From positions 1,612,001-1,676,000 of the forward strand of contig NC_011832.1 of assembly GCF_000021965.1 (NCBI RefSeq): a DNA stretch of 64,000 nt, read 5' to 3'. Shown here piece by piece: positions 9,191-18,364 of this stretch; position 1 is the first letter of the stretch, and every line of letters starts with the position of its first letter. Position numbers and translations under genes: made by a program. The DNA is from Methanosphaerula palustris E1-9c (GTDB lineage: Archaea; Halobacteriota; Methanomicrobia; Methanomicrobiales; Methanospirillaceae). The notes under the pieces are model-generated. The model did no database searches, was not told where the DNA came from, and was given only the letters and a program-made list of their open reading frames with translations.

Positions 9191-9718
9191 ATGATTGAAT
9201 TTGAATTGAAGGTGATGGTGCCTGCCCTTGGGCCGATCAGAGATCGGCTAGTCATTCTGAAGGCCACGGCGGACGGGGTTCGACATGAGCATGACATCTA
9301 CTACAACTCCCCAGTCCGGGACTTCGGTACGACCGATGAGGCGTTACGGGTCAGGTATGCAGAGGACGGCGCGATGGTCACGTATAAAGGGGCGAAGTTG
9401 GCCGGCCAGAAACTGAAGGCACGTGAGGAGTTGAACATGCGCGTCGCTTCTGGTGAGACCTGTGAGTCGATCTTTGAGCGGCTCGGGTTTACAAAGACCG
9501 CTGAGGTCGACAAGAGGCGCGAACTGTACACCTATAAGGAAGCCAGCATCGCACTGGACGAGGTTCAGCGGCTTGGAACATATATCGAGATCGAGATCAT
9601 GGCCGAGAAAGAAGGTGGGGACGCCGTCGCCCGGATCGATGCAATACAGCAAGAACTCGGGATCGTCGGTGATCCGATCACATCCTCATACCTGGAACTG
9701 TTGATGGCCCAGCAGTGA
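9191..9718 (+). CDS. CYTH-domain protein (class IV adenylate cyclase-like)
   Basis: A 175-residue CYTH (CyaB/thiamine triphosphatase) fold protein. The family's ExExK metal and phosphate-binding motif is present at residues 3-7 (EFELK), with further Arg/Lys/Glu strands (LRVRY, VTYKG, DKRREL, YIEIEI). Such proteins bind triphosphates with divalent metals; cyclase, triphosphatase or tRNA-related functions are all known. No neighbour settles which applies here. GTGAGATCAG just upstream may serve as ribosome-binding site. Confidence 0.88.
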   Translation: MIEFELKVMVPALGPIRDRLVILKATADGVRHEHDIYYNSPVRDFGTTDEALRVRYAEDGAMVTYKGAKLAGQKLKAREELNMRVASGETCESIFERLGFTKTAEVDKRRELYTYKEASIALDEVQRLGTYIEIEIMAEKEGGDAVARIDAIQQELGIVGDPITSSYLELLMAQQ

Positions 9719-10408
9719 CGTGGGATGAATATTTTTTTAGTGACGTTCGCGCGTCTGATGAAATTTTCATAGAGCAGGGCTTTTTCGTAAGAGGAGTCGA
9801 CATTTCTCTTCAAAACAGGTGAGTGAGGTGGCTGTGATCGCAGATTCGACCAGACGCAATCTCCACCAGAGCCAGTATCTTCGGGGCGGGCCCCTTTTCA
9901 GGTCAGGGAGTCCGGCCATTCCTCCTCTACTGAGATCTGATCATAGATACTAAAAAAGGAAGATATGTCAGAGAATTGAGCAGATATAATCAATACAGCC
10001 CGTATATTTTCTTTTTTTTTCAATCCAAACTGGGATCGATTAATAAATAACAAATAGTCTGTTATACAAACATAAAAGCAAGTTATTTATTATAAAATGT
10101 CATATGTAGATAACATAATGTCTGCAGTTGCACACTCAACCCCAAGGAGGGAGTCAGAGGAGATGGCCATGAAGGTCTCCAGGATGTATTTTGGAGCCCT
10201 GACTGAATCAGCCCCATGGCACTGTATCTGGGAGAGACAGGTGCAGGCACTAAAGTTGACCGGGACCAAGGGAGTGAACCATGGGTCTGGTTGACACAAG
10301 GATGGTGCTTCCCGGCTCATAGGAAAATGAGAGAATGTGAGAATACTTTGTTGAAGATCTGTGGTAAGGTCGGAGATGAACCAAGATGAAAATTCAGGAG
10401 AGGAGACT
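9719..10408. other. Gene-poor AT-rich intergenic region
   Basis: No convincing gene. A 65-codon frame at 10097-10294 lacks a ribosome-binding site or any recognisable family and is left uncalled. The section 9960-10100 is strongly AT-rich and holds an exact 11-base inverted repeat (TAATAAATAAC at 10041-10051, GTTATTTATTA at 10082-10092). Confidence 0.5.
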
Positions 10409-10816
10409 TTGAAAAATTATACCATGATCATACTGATATCTGCAGTATTAATTATAGGAATGTTGACTGCAGGATGTACCCAGCAAGCGAGTAGCAGTTC
10501 GTTGTCATCAGCGTCGAATGGAGATCAAAACACCGTTGTTCAGACAGGTTCACAGCCGTCCGGAACCGCTGACCAGGCCACGAACGGAACAGCACCGTCT
10601 GGTACACCACCTGCGGAAATGCAGGGGAATGGAACATGGCATGGTAATGGTACACCGCCTGCAGGAATACAGGGGAATGGAACATGGCATGGTAATGGTA
10701 CACCGCCTGCAGGAATGCAAGGGAACGGAACAAGGCATGGTAATGGTACATCGCCTGCAGGAATACAAGGGGATGGAACAGCCCCGTCTGGTACACCACC
10801 TGCAGCAGGTCAGTGA
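10409..10816 (+). CDS. Small repeat-containing lipoprotein
   Basis: A 135-residue secreted protein. I chose the TTG at 10409 because GGAGAGGAG lies four bases upstream and the product then starts with a compact signal peptide ending in a lipobox (LTAGC), followed by a Ser/Thr/Gln linker. An ATG further upstream would put charged residues before the signal. The rest is four copies of a 16-residue unit (core GTPPAGxQGNGTWHGN) rich in Gly, Asn, Thr and Pro, likely an extended and possibly glycosylated surface stalk. Function unknown. Confidence 0.65.
   Translation: MKNYTMIILISAVLIIGMLTAGCTQQASSSSLSSASNGDQNTVVQTGSQPSGTADQATNGTAPSGTPPAEMQGNGTWHGNGTPPAGIQGNGTWHGNGTPPAGMQGNGTRHGNGTSPAGIQGDGTAPSGTPPAAGQ
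10601..10792 (+). repeat. Four 48-bp tandem repeats within the lipoprotein gene
   Basis: Units begin at 10601, 10649, 10697 and 10745 and keep the reading frame (48 bp = 16 codons). The first three are nearly identical; the fourth diverges at its 3' half. Copy number in such arrays commonly varies between strains. Confidence 0.85.
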
Positions 10817-11049
10817 ACCACTTCACCTATCTGAACGTACACTCCCGGGTTCCGTGCGACGTCAGACACCTTCAACGTCGATGGAACCGATTCGGCTGGG
10901 ATAGCGGTTGGACTTGAATCCAATTGAGATCTCCCATTTTTCTATCGATCTTATCTTATGCTCCGGGCACCAAGTGGTGAACTCAATAGGTTTCTTGCGC
11001 TGGTGACCAGCCCAGTTCTGATAAACTATAGCGATAAGAACGATACTCG

Positions 11050-11790
11050 TCATGAAAGGGATTCATACAGGGCTGCGACACCCAGAAGCGTCTGGTATCC
11101 CCGATCGGTGATGATATAGTCGCCACGTTCATGCCGCTGAAGTATCATTCCACTATCGGTCAATTTCCTGATGTGGAAGAGGAGATTTCCGGCTTTGAGG
11201 CCGGTGAGGCGTGAGAGGTCTGAGAAGGATCTGGTGCCGGTGCCAAGCGACTTGAGCATCTGGAATCGCTGCACGTTTCCAATCGGCTCGAAGATCTCCC
11301 GGACGACAACTTCCTCGGGTATGTCGGTCACTGTTCTCGCATTCGTCTTCTCCTGCCGGAGGATCCCAAGGGAGCGCATCAGGTCGAGTTGTTTATCAAA
11401 GAGTGCAGCCATATCTCCGATACAGGTGGGACACCCGGTGAACTTTCCTCTGCTCTGCAGTTCGTCGATCTTCTGCCGATAAGAGATCACCATCTCCTGC
11501 GTGATCTCTCCAGTCCTGATGTGCTCTGCGGTGGTCGAGAGGAACTCGATGAAATGAGTGAAGCACTGGTCATGCATCGGACAATCGTGCACCATCCGTT
11601 CACACAGGTCGTGCCGCGCGTCATCGATCTGATGGTCGATGAAGAGGTCTGCATATCGGCTCTGCAAATCTCTGATGATCGTATCGAGATGCTGCTGATT
11701 GGAGCGCTCGGCAAAACGGTGAAACTCGCTTCTAAATATGGAGAGTTCCTCTTTCAGGTCCTGTAGTTCTGAATTGGATGACGTGCTCAA
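11050..11790 (-). CDS. ArsR-like winged-helix transcriptional regulator with Cys-rich sensor region
   Basis: A 246-residue protein. The C-terminal ~80 residues form a winged helix (RFQMLKSLGTGTRSFSDLSRLTGL, then a recognition helix and a wing near RGDYIITDRG). The N-terminal part is helical and contains spaced cysteines (DLCERMVHDCPMHDQC, then GCPTC), suggesting a metal, Fe-S or redox sensor. It precedes the divergent FMN-binding protein gene at 11928, a plausible target. Assignment of the DNA-binding domain is firm; the signal sensed is unknown. Confidence 0.75.
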   Translation of the reverse strand: MSTSSNSELQDLKEELSIFRSEFHRFAERSNQQHLDTIIRDLQSRYADLFIDHQIDDARHDLCERMVHDCPMHDQCFTHFIEFLSTTAEHIRTGEITQEMVISYRQKIDELQSRGKFTGCPTCIGDMAALFDKQLDLMRSLGILRQEKTNARTVTDIPEEVVVREIFEPIGNVQRFQMLKSLGTGTRSFSDLSRLTGLKAGNLLFHIRKLTDSGMILQRHERGDYIITDRGYQTLLGVAALYESLS

Positions 11791-11927
11791 GAGTATCGAT
11801 CGCTCCTTCTCGGTGTTGCGATTGTTCTGCTTTGGTCAGCAAACTGGAGCGCAGACCCGGATAGTATAGTTTACTGACACACAGGTATATAATAACTGAG
11901 TTCCATGATCTGGTGAGGTATTGAAGA

Positions 11928-12332
11928 ATGGTAAACCTGACACCTGAAATGAAGGACGCGCTATCGAAGATGAAGATCTCCCCGGTTGCAACAGCAGCAC
12001 TGGACGGGACTCCAAACGTGGTACCGATCGGCTTCTGTCAACTGGTCAGTGACGACACGATCTGGATCGTCGACAACTTCATGAACAAGACACTGGCCAA
12101 CCTCAAAGAGAATCCGAAGCTCGCTGTCTATGTATGGGGACCTGAGATCAAGGGGTGTTTCCAGATCAAGGGCACCGCAGAGATCATCACCAGCGGGAAA
12201 ACCTTTGAGGACATGAAGATGATGGTCAATGAGAAGAAGCCAGGGCTGCCCGCCCGTTCACTGATCGTGATGACGATCACGGATGTCTTTGAATGTATGC
12301 CCGGCCCTGCAGCCGGCCAGAAGCTGCTCTGA
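11928..12332 (+). CDS. Pyridoxamine 5'-phosphate oxidase-family FMN-binding protein
   Basis: A 134-residue split-barrel flavoprotein of the PNPOx-like group. Family features are ATAALDGTPNVVPIG near residue 25, the NKTLANLKENPKLAVYV stretch and the following FQIKGTAEI strand. Small stand-alone members bind FMN or F420 and act as reductases or FMN carriers; the substrate is not evident. It is divergent from the Cys-rich regulator. Confidence 0.85.
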   Translation: MVNLTPEMKDALSKMKISPVATAALDGTPNVVPIGFCQLVSDDTIWIVDNFMNKTLANLKENPKLAVYVWGPEIKGCFQIKGTAEIITSGKTFEDMKMMVNEKKPGLPARSLIVMTITDVFECMPGPAAGQKLL

Positions 12333-12457
12333 GAACATCTCCTTTTTTGTAATAGATCTTCGAGAATTGTAAAGATTAGCCAGGTCAATTCATCGTCCGT
12401 TGCCATGGGACCTGGAAGGTTATAAAAAAAAGGTGTTCGGGTGCAGTTATCCAGGGA

Positions 12458-13807
12458 TCATCTTCCCCAGTTCGGGTAACTCCGGCTGAAGGTGGAGATT
12501 CCCGTGAAACGGGTGCTACCGGAGTTCGATGCGGATTCGGTCGTAATCCCGGAGACCGTCGATGTCTGGTCCGAGAAGATCGAACTTCCCGCGGCCCCGA
12601 TCACATACTGCCTCCCCTGAACGAAGTCAGAGGCAGATGGGGTGACACCCGTGACGAACGGTGATGTCCCGACCGTAATCGTCGGGGTCGGGGTCTGGAC
12701 GATAGATGGTATCGGGGTGACTGAAGATGCAACACTGCCACTACCGGAGTTCTGCAGAGTGATCAGGTTGATAGCTCGGCCAACCCCCCCACTCCTCTCC
12801 AGTTCAGAGACGACATTATTTCCAGCGATGGCCGGGTTATGCTGTGCCGTGCCTGAAGAACTGATCCGGGACTCGGTCCCGTTGGTCAGGTCATACAGAT
12901 AAATTCCGGAGAGGGTGTCCCGATGATCCTCCCAGACGATCCGATTGCTGTCGACTGCCGGCAGAATCTGGTCGGCCGGGTCTTTGGTCACCTGGAACTC
13001 GGTCTTTGTGGCGAGATCATAACCGTAAATATCCCAGTTTCCGTTCCGGTTGTCCTGCCAGACGACGGTGTTCCCTGATATCGCCGGATACTGCTGGTCT
13101 TTACCTGCGATGCAGATTGGGAACTCGGTCTTTGTCGCGATGTCAAAGCCATAGATATCCCAGTTCCCATTTCTGTTATCCTGCCAGACGATGGTGTTCC
13201 CTGATATCGCCGGATACTGCTGGTCCCCATCAGCGGTGCAGACTGAGAACCCGCCGCCGGTTGCGAGATCGTAGCCGTAGATATCCCAGTTTCCATTCCG
13301 GCTGTCCTGCCAGACGACGATATCCCCCGATATAGCCGGATTGGTCTGGTCAAACTCGTTGGAGCAGACGACAGATTCCGTCCCGGTCTTCAGATCATAG
13401 AGACGAATATCCCCGAATTGCCCCGTCCGCTGATCCTCCCAGACGATCCGATCCCCATCGACCGCCGGATACTCCTGAAAGGAGGGATCGGTGCTGACTG
13501 CCGTCTCCTGCTTTTGACTGAGCGTGTACTGGTAGATATCCGGGTTATTCATCCAGACGCCGTTTCGAAAGTCCTCCCAGACGACATGATCCCCGGATAC
13601 GGCTGGATTACTCTGGTAACTGCTGATCTGAGGGCTGATCAGGGCTTCTGATGGTCCGGAACCGGAAGAATTTTCGGGGGCGATGGTTGCCACCCCGATC
13701 GCGGTTGTTCTCTGATTTGCCTCGAGGGTACTCCCTGCATCCACCATCAGCGGGAGACTGCAGAGGGCACAGAGGAGAATTATTATCGATATTCGCTTCA
13801 TCATCAT
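12458..13807 (-). CDS. Secreted TolB-like beta-propeller protein
   Basis: A 449-residue protein with an N-terminal signal peptide (residues 1-24), then a series of ~43-residue blades with the recurring motif PAISGNxVVWQDNRNGNWDIYGYDLAT. About seven blades can be counted, as in TolB-like propellers common on methanogen cell surfaces. The C-terminal ~110 residues are Ser/Thr/Pro-rich and look like a linker. Three consecutive ATGs begin the frame; the third (13801) has the best distance from the AGG upstream. Likely an extracellular binding or structural role. Confidence 0.85.
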   Translation of the reverse strand: MMMKRISIIILLCALCSLPLMVDAGSTLEANQRTTAIGVATIAPENSSGSGPSEALISPQISSYQSNPAVSGDHVVWEDFRNGVWMNNPDIYQYTLSQKQETAVSTDPSFQEYPAVDGDRIVWEDQRTGQFGDIRLYDLKTGTESVVCSNEFDQTNPAISGDIVVWQDSRNGNWDIYGYDLATGGGFSVCTADGDQQYPAISGNTIVWQDNRNGNWDIYGFDIATKTEFPICIAGKDQQYPAISGNTVVWQDNRNGNWDIYGYDLATKTEFQVTKDPADQILPAVDSNRIVWEDHRDTLSGIYLYDLTNGTESRISSSGTAQHNPAIAGNNVVSELERSGGVGRAINLITLQNSGSGSVASSVTPIPSIVQTPTPTITVGTSPFVTGVTPSASDFVQGRQYVIGAAGSSIFSDQTSTVSGITTESASNSGSTRFTGISTFSRSYPNWGR

Positions 13808-14234
13808 GACCTGTTCACTTCACTCGCCAGAGAAGAACCGATCCAGGGAAGGTTCCCCTAGAGCACTCCTCCGGAGAATCAGTATATGGTTCTACTCAGT
13901 CCCTCCCTGTTGAATAAGGTTCTGAACGCTGCAAAAAAAAGGGCTGAGAATAACTTAAAAACTCCCGGTAATTTTTTCAATCTCCCCTGAATACGTTTAA
14001 AACTGTCGCCGTCTCCTGTAACAAAGTGTCCCGGCGACCAGACAGACCCCGGTGCACCGGCCACAGAGATAGCACTCGCCTTCAGTTTGTCTTGTTCTGC
14101 TTCGTCGGGCTGGATGAAGCAAATGTTCACAGAATTCACGAGCTGAGCGGGGTCCCCTGCCCGTGGATGTAGTATGACGCACTCACCACACTGGCTGAGC
14201 AGGGTTCATTGAGACATGACAGGGGAGCCTGTCG
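13808..14234. other. No confident gene
   Basis: Several short minus-strand frames overlap here. One encodes a Cys-rich stretch (ECYLCGRCTGVC) that hints at a degenerate Fe-S protein, but no start, ribosome-binding site or continuous frame supports a gene. Confidence 0.4.
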
Positions 14235-14569
14235 ATGTACCGTGCTGTCGACCCGGAGGTCGAGATCTCCTATCTGAAGTGGGACCTCGAGACAAATCTT
14301 TGAATCGCCAACCATCTCAGCCGTGGTCATCTCCCTCCAGCCAGGGAAGTCGCTCAAAAAACATGTCGCCCCTATCGACGTGCTCTTCTAGGTACTCGAA
14401 GAAACCGGTGTGGTTCGGTGACGAACGACAGGCCGTCGGTAAGGATGTAGCGGTGGAGAGTCCTGCAGGGATCGCACACCGCTGGATCAATGAGAGCGAC
14501 GCCCTGTTCCGTGTTCTGGTCGTGAAGATGCTGACGATCGGGAAGGGAACAGACACGGGGCCGCTCTGA
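14235..14569 (+). pseudogene. Cupin-domain protein remnant
   Basis: A cupin can be read across three frames: MYRAVDPEVEISYLKW (14235, ending at TGA 14301), then SAVVISLQPGKSLKKH to DVLF followed by an in-frame TAG and VLEETGVV, then WFGDERQAVGKDV with the metal-site-like AGIAHRWINESDALFRVL to 14569. Intact small cupins have this order (PGKS.. H.., FYVLEGTG, ..PAGIPHRW). At least two frameshifts and one stop mean it is inactive. Original role unknown, possibly a dioxygenase-like or ligand-binding cupin. Confidence 0.6.
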
Positions 14570-14938
14570 CGTGGATTGAGATCGGTCGTTCCGACCTCCA
14601 ATATCCCCCAGGGGCTAACCCGGGACCATCTCTTAGAGGCTCATAAAATCCAATGAGTTCCACGGTCACCTGCCTTATGCATGAAGACCCTCAAGCTGAT
14701 TTCACTCTTTTTAAAATATGAGCAGGTGTCTTTCGCAGTAAAACCGATCCCACTCTGACAGTAGTTAGTCAACCATGCTCTGTTGCATAATCCTCCCATG
14801 ACATCCACGCACTCCTATCCAGGTCTTGCCCGTTTATTGAGCCATTGACAGGAGGATATGATATCCCCTGAATTATTTTCGTGATCACGATTCATCAAGA
14901 TCGTGGTGCTGGAAATCAGATGAGGCAAAAAAAGGGTT
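14570..14938. other. No gene seen
   Basis: Short overlapping frames only, none with a ribosome-binding site or recognisable protein. It separates the decayed cupin from the zinc-ribbon protein gene. Confidence 0.5.
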
Positions 14939-15349
14939 TTAAATCCACAGAGATGGGGGGAAGTCTTTGAGGTCCACCTCTCGATTATACGTTATTTTTT
15001 CATTGCATTCCAGGCAGGTCAGTGTTTTCTGGCCAAACGGGAAATGCATCTGAAAGAGGTCGCCCCCACAGATCGAGCAGCCCTTTGGGATGCACCGGTA
15101 CCCCCTCTTCTGTCGATGTGAGGATCCATCCTTGTGTGTCTGTGTTCTGCCCCATAACTCCTTCAGCATCGCGCTCTTCGGGACGTGTTTGAGCACCTTT
15201 TCCCAATCGACTGACAGATTCCCCTCGTCTCCTTCAACGTGGGCGTACTTGACACAGACGCCGGTCTTCGTTCCGATCAATTTCACCAACAGTCCTGGAT
15301 TATCCTGCTCTGTGCAGTCAGACTGTGCGATCACGATCTCGTCGTTCAT
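14939..15349 (-). CDS. Hypothetical protein with C-terminal zinc ribbon
   Basis: A 136-residue protein of unknown function. The ATG at 15349 (MNDEIVIAQ) follows GAGGGG at good distance, better than the upstream start at 15391. The N-terminal half includes GVCVKYAHVEGDEG. The C-terminal half holds two paired cysteines (CSICGG and CLEC) about 20 residues apart, a likely zinc ribbon. No homologous family was recognised. Confidence 0.7.
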   Translation of the reverse strand: MNDEIVIAQSDCTEQDNPGLLVKLIGTKTGVCVKYAHVEGDEGNLSVDWEKVLKHVPKSAMLKELWGRTQTHKDGSSHRQKRGYRCIPKGCSICGGDLFQMHFPFGQKTLTCLECNEKITYNREVDLKDFPPSLWI

Positions 15350-16183
15350 CTTAACCCCTCTTTTGGTATCCTGTGTATATCCATACTTCACATAAATAAA
15401 TTTGTTCGCGGGTTTGCCCAGGATATCACTGAAGAGGAGGACTGCAGCCGGCTCTCTGAGAGCCCTGCCACCGGGTCCGGCCCAGTGTAGGTGCTGGTCG
15501 GACCTGTCCCACCGTGTTGTATCGTGTCATCCAGGGAAAGTAACTGAGCCGTATCCAGAGGATTCCTCCGACATAGCCAGAACATATCTTCACATCTCTT
15601 CTGTTCATGGTGATGGAGAGGTGAATAGATATTGTAATAGCACGACTCCTTGAAAAAGGAGATGGGCTGGTTCTGGCCGGCCAACCATCCCAGACAAGGT
15701 GTTGAACAGGATGAAATCTCTGATGATTACGCGATTCAGATGCTAAGATTCAGGTGTTAATTTCAGTATGGCACTTGGTTCTCCAGTAACTCTAAAACCA
15801 GTCCCGGCTGCAGTGTCCTCAAAACACTGCAGTCGGAATCTGGACACTGTCCAGGTCCCCGTCAGGTCGGGCAGGACAGATCCCCCTCATCTTCCTGCAG
15901 ACCCGACCGGGTGTGGGTGTGATATGTACCTGCAAGAGGTCCGGTGGTTCTGTTTGAGAGACCTTCAGACAGGGTATCACACTTACCTGTAGACAGCAGT
16001 GCCATAAATAATTCAAAGATACTGGTGGGTATAATCTTCTGATCAGTGGTCCATTTCCATAACCTGCAGGTCAAGGAGGAGACAGACCTGGTGTACAGAT
16101 GAAGTGCCCGGGCCAGGTCAGAATGGCTGAAGGAGACGATCGCAGCGGAGGTGATCGGATGGCACAGGCGAGGACCTGCCCAC
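15350..16183. other. Gene-poor region with a hairpin
   Basis: No supported gene in 834 bases. Notable is an exact 9-base inverted repeat (CTGCAGTGT at 15808-15816, ACACTGCAG at 15824-15832) with a 7-base loop. The surrounding frames on both strands lack ribosome-binding sites and protein-like composition. Confidence 0.5.
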
Positions 16184-16399
16184 TCAGAGATCCTTCTCCT
16201 TCAGCCGTTTCAGGATCTCCAGCGCCCGCTCCTCGGCCTCACGGGTGGCCGGCTCGTTCCGCTCGATCGTGATCTCAAGGATATCCCCTTCATCAAGGGG
16301 GGGCAGCAGAGCCCGTGGGATCACCAACTGTACCCGCTCGTCATCCCGGAGAAGGAGCACCGCCTGATCCTCCTCGAACCGGTCGACCGTCGCTTTCAT
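16184..16399 (-). CDS. DUF3006 domain protein
   Basis: A 71-residue protein starting MKATVDRFEEDQAVLLL, matching the DUF3006 pattern (a small beta-rich domain followed by a charged helix, here EEDQAVLLLRDDER then REAEERALEILKRLKEKD). No biochemical function is established for the family. It sits just downstream of modC on the same strand. Confidence 0.8.
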   Translation of the reverse strand: MKATVDRFEEDQAVLLLRDDERVQLVIPRALLPPLDEGDILEITIERNEPATREAEERALEILKRLKEKDL

Positions 16400-16498
16400 A
16401 CACCCATCACCTGCACCTGTAACATATCAGCACCTGTACCAGGTTGAAGACGCCGACTCTGATAAGGTCATCGGCCGAGGGTATGAGATTGCATCAGA

Positions 16499-17584
16499 TC
16501 ATTCCGACGTGACCGGAATCACATGCACCGCTGCTGCCTTGAACGTCGCATAGACCCCACTCCCCGGTTCAAGCAGCAGGTCCCGACAGCTCTCGCAGGT
16601 GAGGAGGGCCGTGAGCGGGAACCCCACATCCAGAACGACCCGGACCGTGCTCCCACAGGGAATAATCTCAGTAACAATCCCATAAAGGCAGTTGCGGGCG
16701 CTGGAGGCGAACGGCGCCCGTGAGAGGATCACGTCCTCGGCATGCAGGGTGGCCACCACCTCCCCGACGATATCAGAAGCGGCAGAGAACCCCGGACCCC
16801 GGGATGGTGTGATTCGGGCGAGTGTGCCGGCTCTGTCAGAATTCCCCCTGATGATGTTTCCGATCCCGAGAAACTCAGCCACGAACGTGTCCGCGGGATG
16901 CAGGAATACGTCCGGGGTCTCCCCCACCTGAACGATCCGCCCCTCCCGCATGATCGCCACCCTGTCGGCGAGCGCAAAGACATCGTCGAAATGATGGGTG
17001 ATCTGGATGATGGTGGTCCCGGTGAGCCGCTGGATCCGGGAGAGTTCCCAGCGCATCCTCTCCCGTGTCCGGCCGTCGAGGGCGCTCAACGGTTCGTCGA
17101 GGAGGAGGAGCGCCGGCCTGAGCACCAGCGCCCGGGCCAGGGCGACCCGCTGCTGCTCTCCCCCGCTCAACGTGCCCGGGTACCGGCCGGCGAGGGGACG
17201 GATCTCCAGCAGGGAACACATATCTTCGACCCTCGTGTGCCGCTCGGCCGAAGGAATTTTTTTCTGGCGCAACCCGAACGCGATATTCTCCTCGACCGTC
17301 AGGTGGGGAAAGAGCATGTAGTCCTGGTAGACCATCCCGATATTCCTCAACCGCGGTTCTGTCCCGGTGATCTCCCGGCCGTCCAGGAAGATCCTCCCCG
17401 CATCCGGGGTGTGGATCCCGGCGATGGTCTCCAGGAGGACCGTCTTTCCTGCACCCGACGGACCGAGGATGACAAAATATTCGTCAGGCCGGATCTCAAA
17501 GGAGATCTCCTGTACCGAGAACTCGCCGAGCGTGACGGAGAGGGACTCGATGCGGAGGACCGGTCGTTCCCCGCTAATAGACAT
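16499..17584 (-). CDS. modC: Molybdate/tungstate ABC transporter ATPase
   Basis: A 361-residue ATPase that drives oxyanion import. Walker A GPSGAGKT is at residues 41-48, with signature LSGGEQQR, Walker B LLLLDEP and switch His (ITHHFDD). The C-terminal ~90 residues form a TOBE-type regulatory domain, as in ModC, which may sense bound oxyanion. The ATG at 17584 (MSISGERPV) gives a normal N-terminus and overlaps modB by 11 bases. Confidence 0.88.
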   Translation of the reverse strand: MSISGERPVLRIESLSVTLGEFSVQEISFEIRPDEYFVILGPSGAGKTVLLETIAGIHTPDAGRIFLDGREITGTEPRLRNIGMVYQDYMLFPHLTVEENIAFGLRQKKIPSAERHTRVEDMCSLLEIRPLAGRYPGTLSGGEQQRVALARALVLRPALLLLDEPLSALDGRTRERMRWELSRIQRLTGTTIIQITHHFDDVFALADRVAIMREGRIVQVGETPDVFLHPADTFVAEFLGIGNIIRGNSDRAGTLARITPSRGPGFSAASDIVGEVVATLHAEDVILSRAPFASSARNCLYGIVTEIIPCGSTVRVVLDVGFPLTALLTCESCRDLLLEPGSGVYATFKAAAVHVIPVTSE

Positions 17585-18347
17585 GCACCCCCCGGTCGAC
17601 GAACTCCACCACACAGAGCGTGACGATCGAGATCAGAATCAGGATCGTGGCGGCCGCCACCGCCAGGTTCAGGTCCCCGGTCGAGATGTTGAGGTACAGG
17701 GCGATCGGCAGGGTCTCGGTCCTCATCGGCGTCGCCCCGGCCACCATCAGCACGGCCCCGAACTCCCCCATGGACTTCGACCACGTGATGACCGTGCCGG
17801 CGAGAAGACCGGAGCGGACCATCGGCAGGGTGACCTGGAGAAAGGCGCCGGCGTCGGTGCAGCCGAGGGTCTTTGCCACATATTCATAGCGGGGGTTCAC
17901 GGCGGCGAAGGCTGACCGCAGGATCCGGATCATGTAGGGGATGTTCACGAAGACCTCGGCGACGATGATCCCGAGCGGAGTGAAGATCACCCCAAACCCG
18001 GCGTCCTCCAGCGCCCTGCCCCACGGGGTCGTGCCGAAAAAGAGGAGGAGGGCGATGCCGGCCACCAGCGGCGGGAGCGTCAGGGGAAGGGTCAGGGCCA
18101 GGGTCGCGATCCGTTTCCCCGGGAACTGATACCGGGCGAGTGCATACGCAGCCGGGATGGCGAACGCGGTGCAGATGACCGTCGAGATGACGCTGGTGCC
18201 GAGGCTGAGCAGGATCGCGAATCGGATCTCAGGACTCGCCAGGGATGCAGCGAGCGCCGGCAACGGGGAGTACAGAAAGAGGCCCAGGAGAATTGCGCTG
18301 ATACCGAAAAAAATGAGATACGTGAGGGAGAGGAAGAGCCTTCGCAT
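17574..18347 (-). CDS. modB: Molybdate/tungstate ABC transporter permease
   Basis: A 257-residue inner membrane protein with about six helices. It carries the EAA loop that contacts the ATPase (YVAKTLGCTDAGAFLQVTLP, about residues 165-185). The neighbours are modC (overlapping) and trmO. Whether molybdate or tungstate is preferred cannot be read from the sequence, though a tungsten-type AOR lies elsewhere in the window. Confidence 0.9.
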   Translation of the reverse strand: MRRLFLSLTYLIFFGISAILLGLFLYSPLPALAASLASPEIRFAILLSLGTSVISTVICTAFAIPAAYALARYQFPGKRIATLALTLPLTLPPLVAGIALLLFFGTTPWGRALEDAGFGVIFTPLGIIVAEVFVNIPYMIRILRSAFAAVNPRYEYVAKTLGCTDAGAFLQVTLPMVRSGLLAGTVITWSKSMGEFGAVLMVAGATPMRTETLPIALYLNISTGDLNLAVAAATILILISIVTLCVVEFVDRGVHVY

Positions 18348-18364
18348 CAGGGATCATCCAGAGA

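Noticed and set aside
10097-10294. A 65-codon frame that might be a small protein
   Set aside because: No ribosome-binding site or recognised motif.
13879-14182. Cys-rich minus-strand peptide resembling a ferredoxin-like site
   Set aside because: Only one short stretch looks like an Fe-S motif, with no continuous frame or start signal.
15388-15684. A 98-codon minus-strand frame in the 15.4-16.2 kb gap
   Set aside because: Starts without a ribosome-binding site, has irregular composition and matches no known protein.
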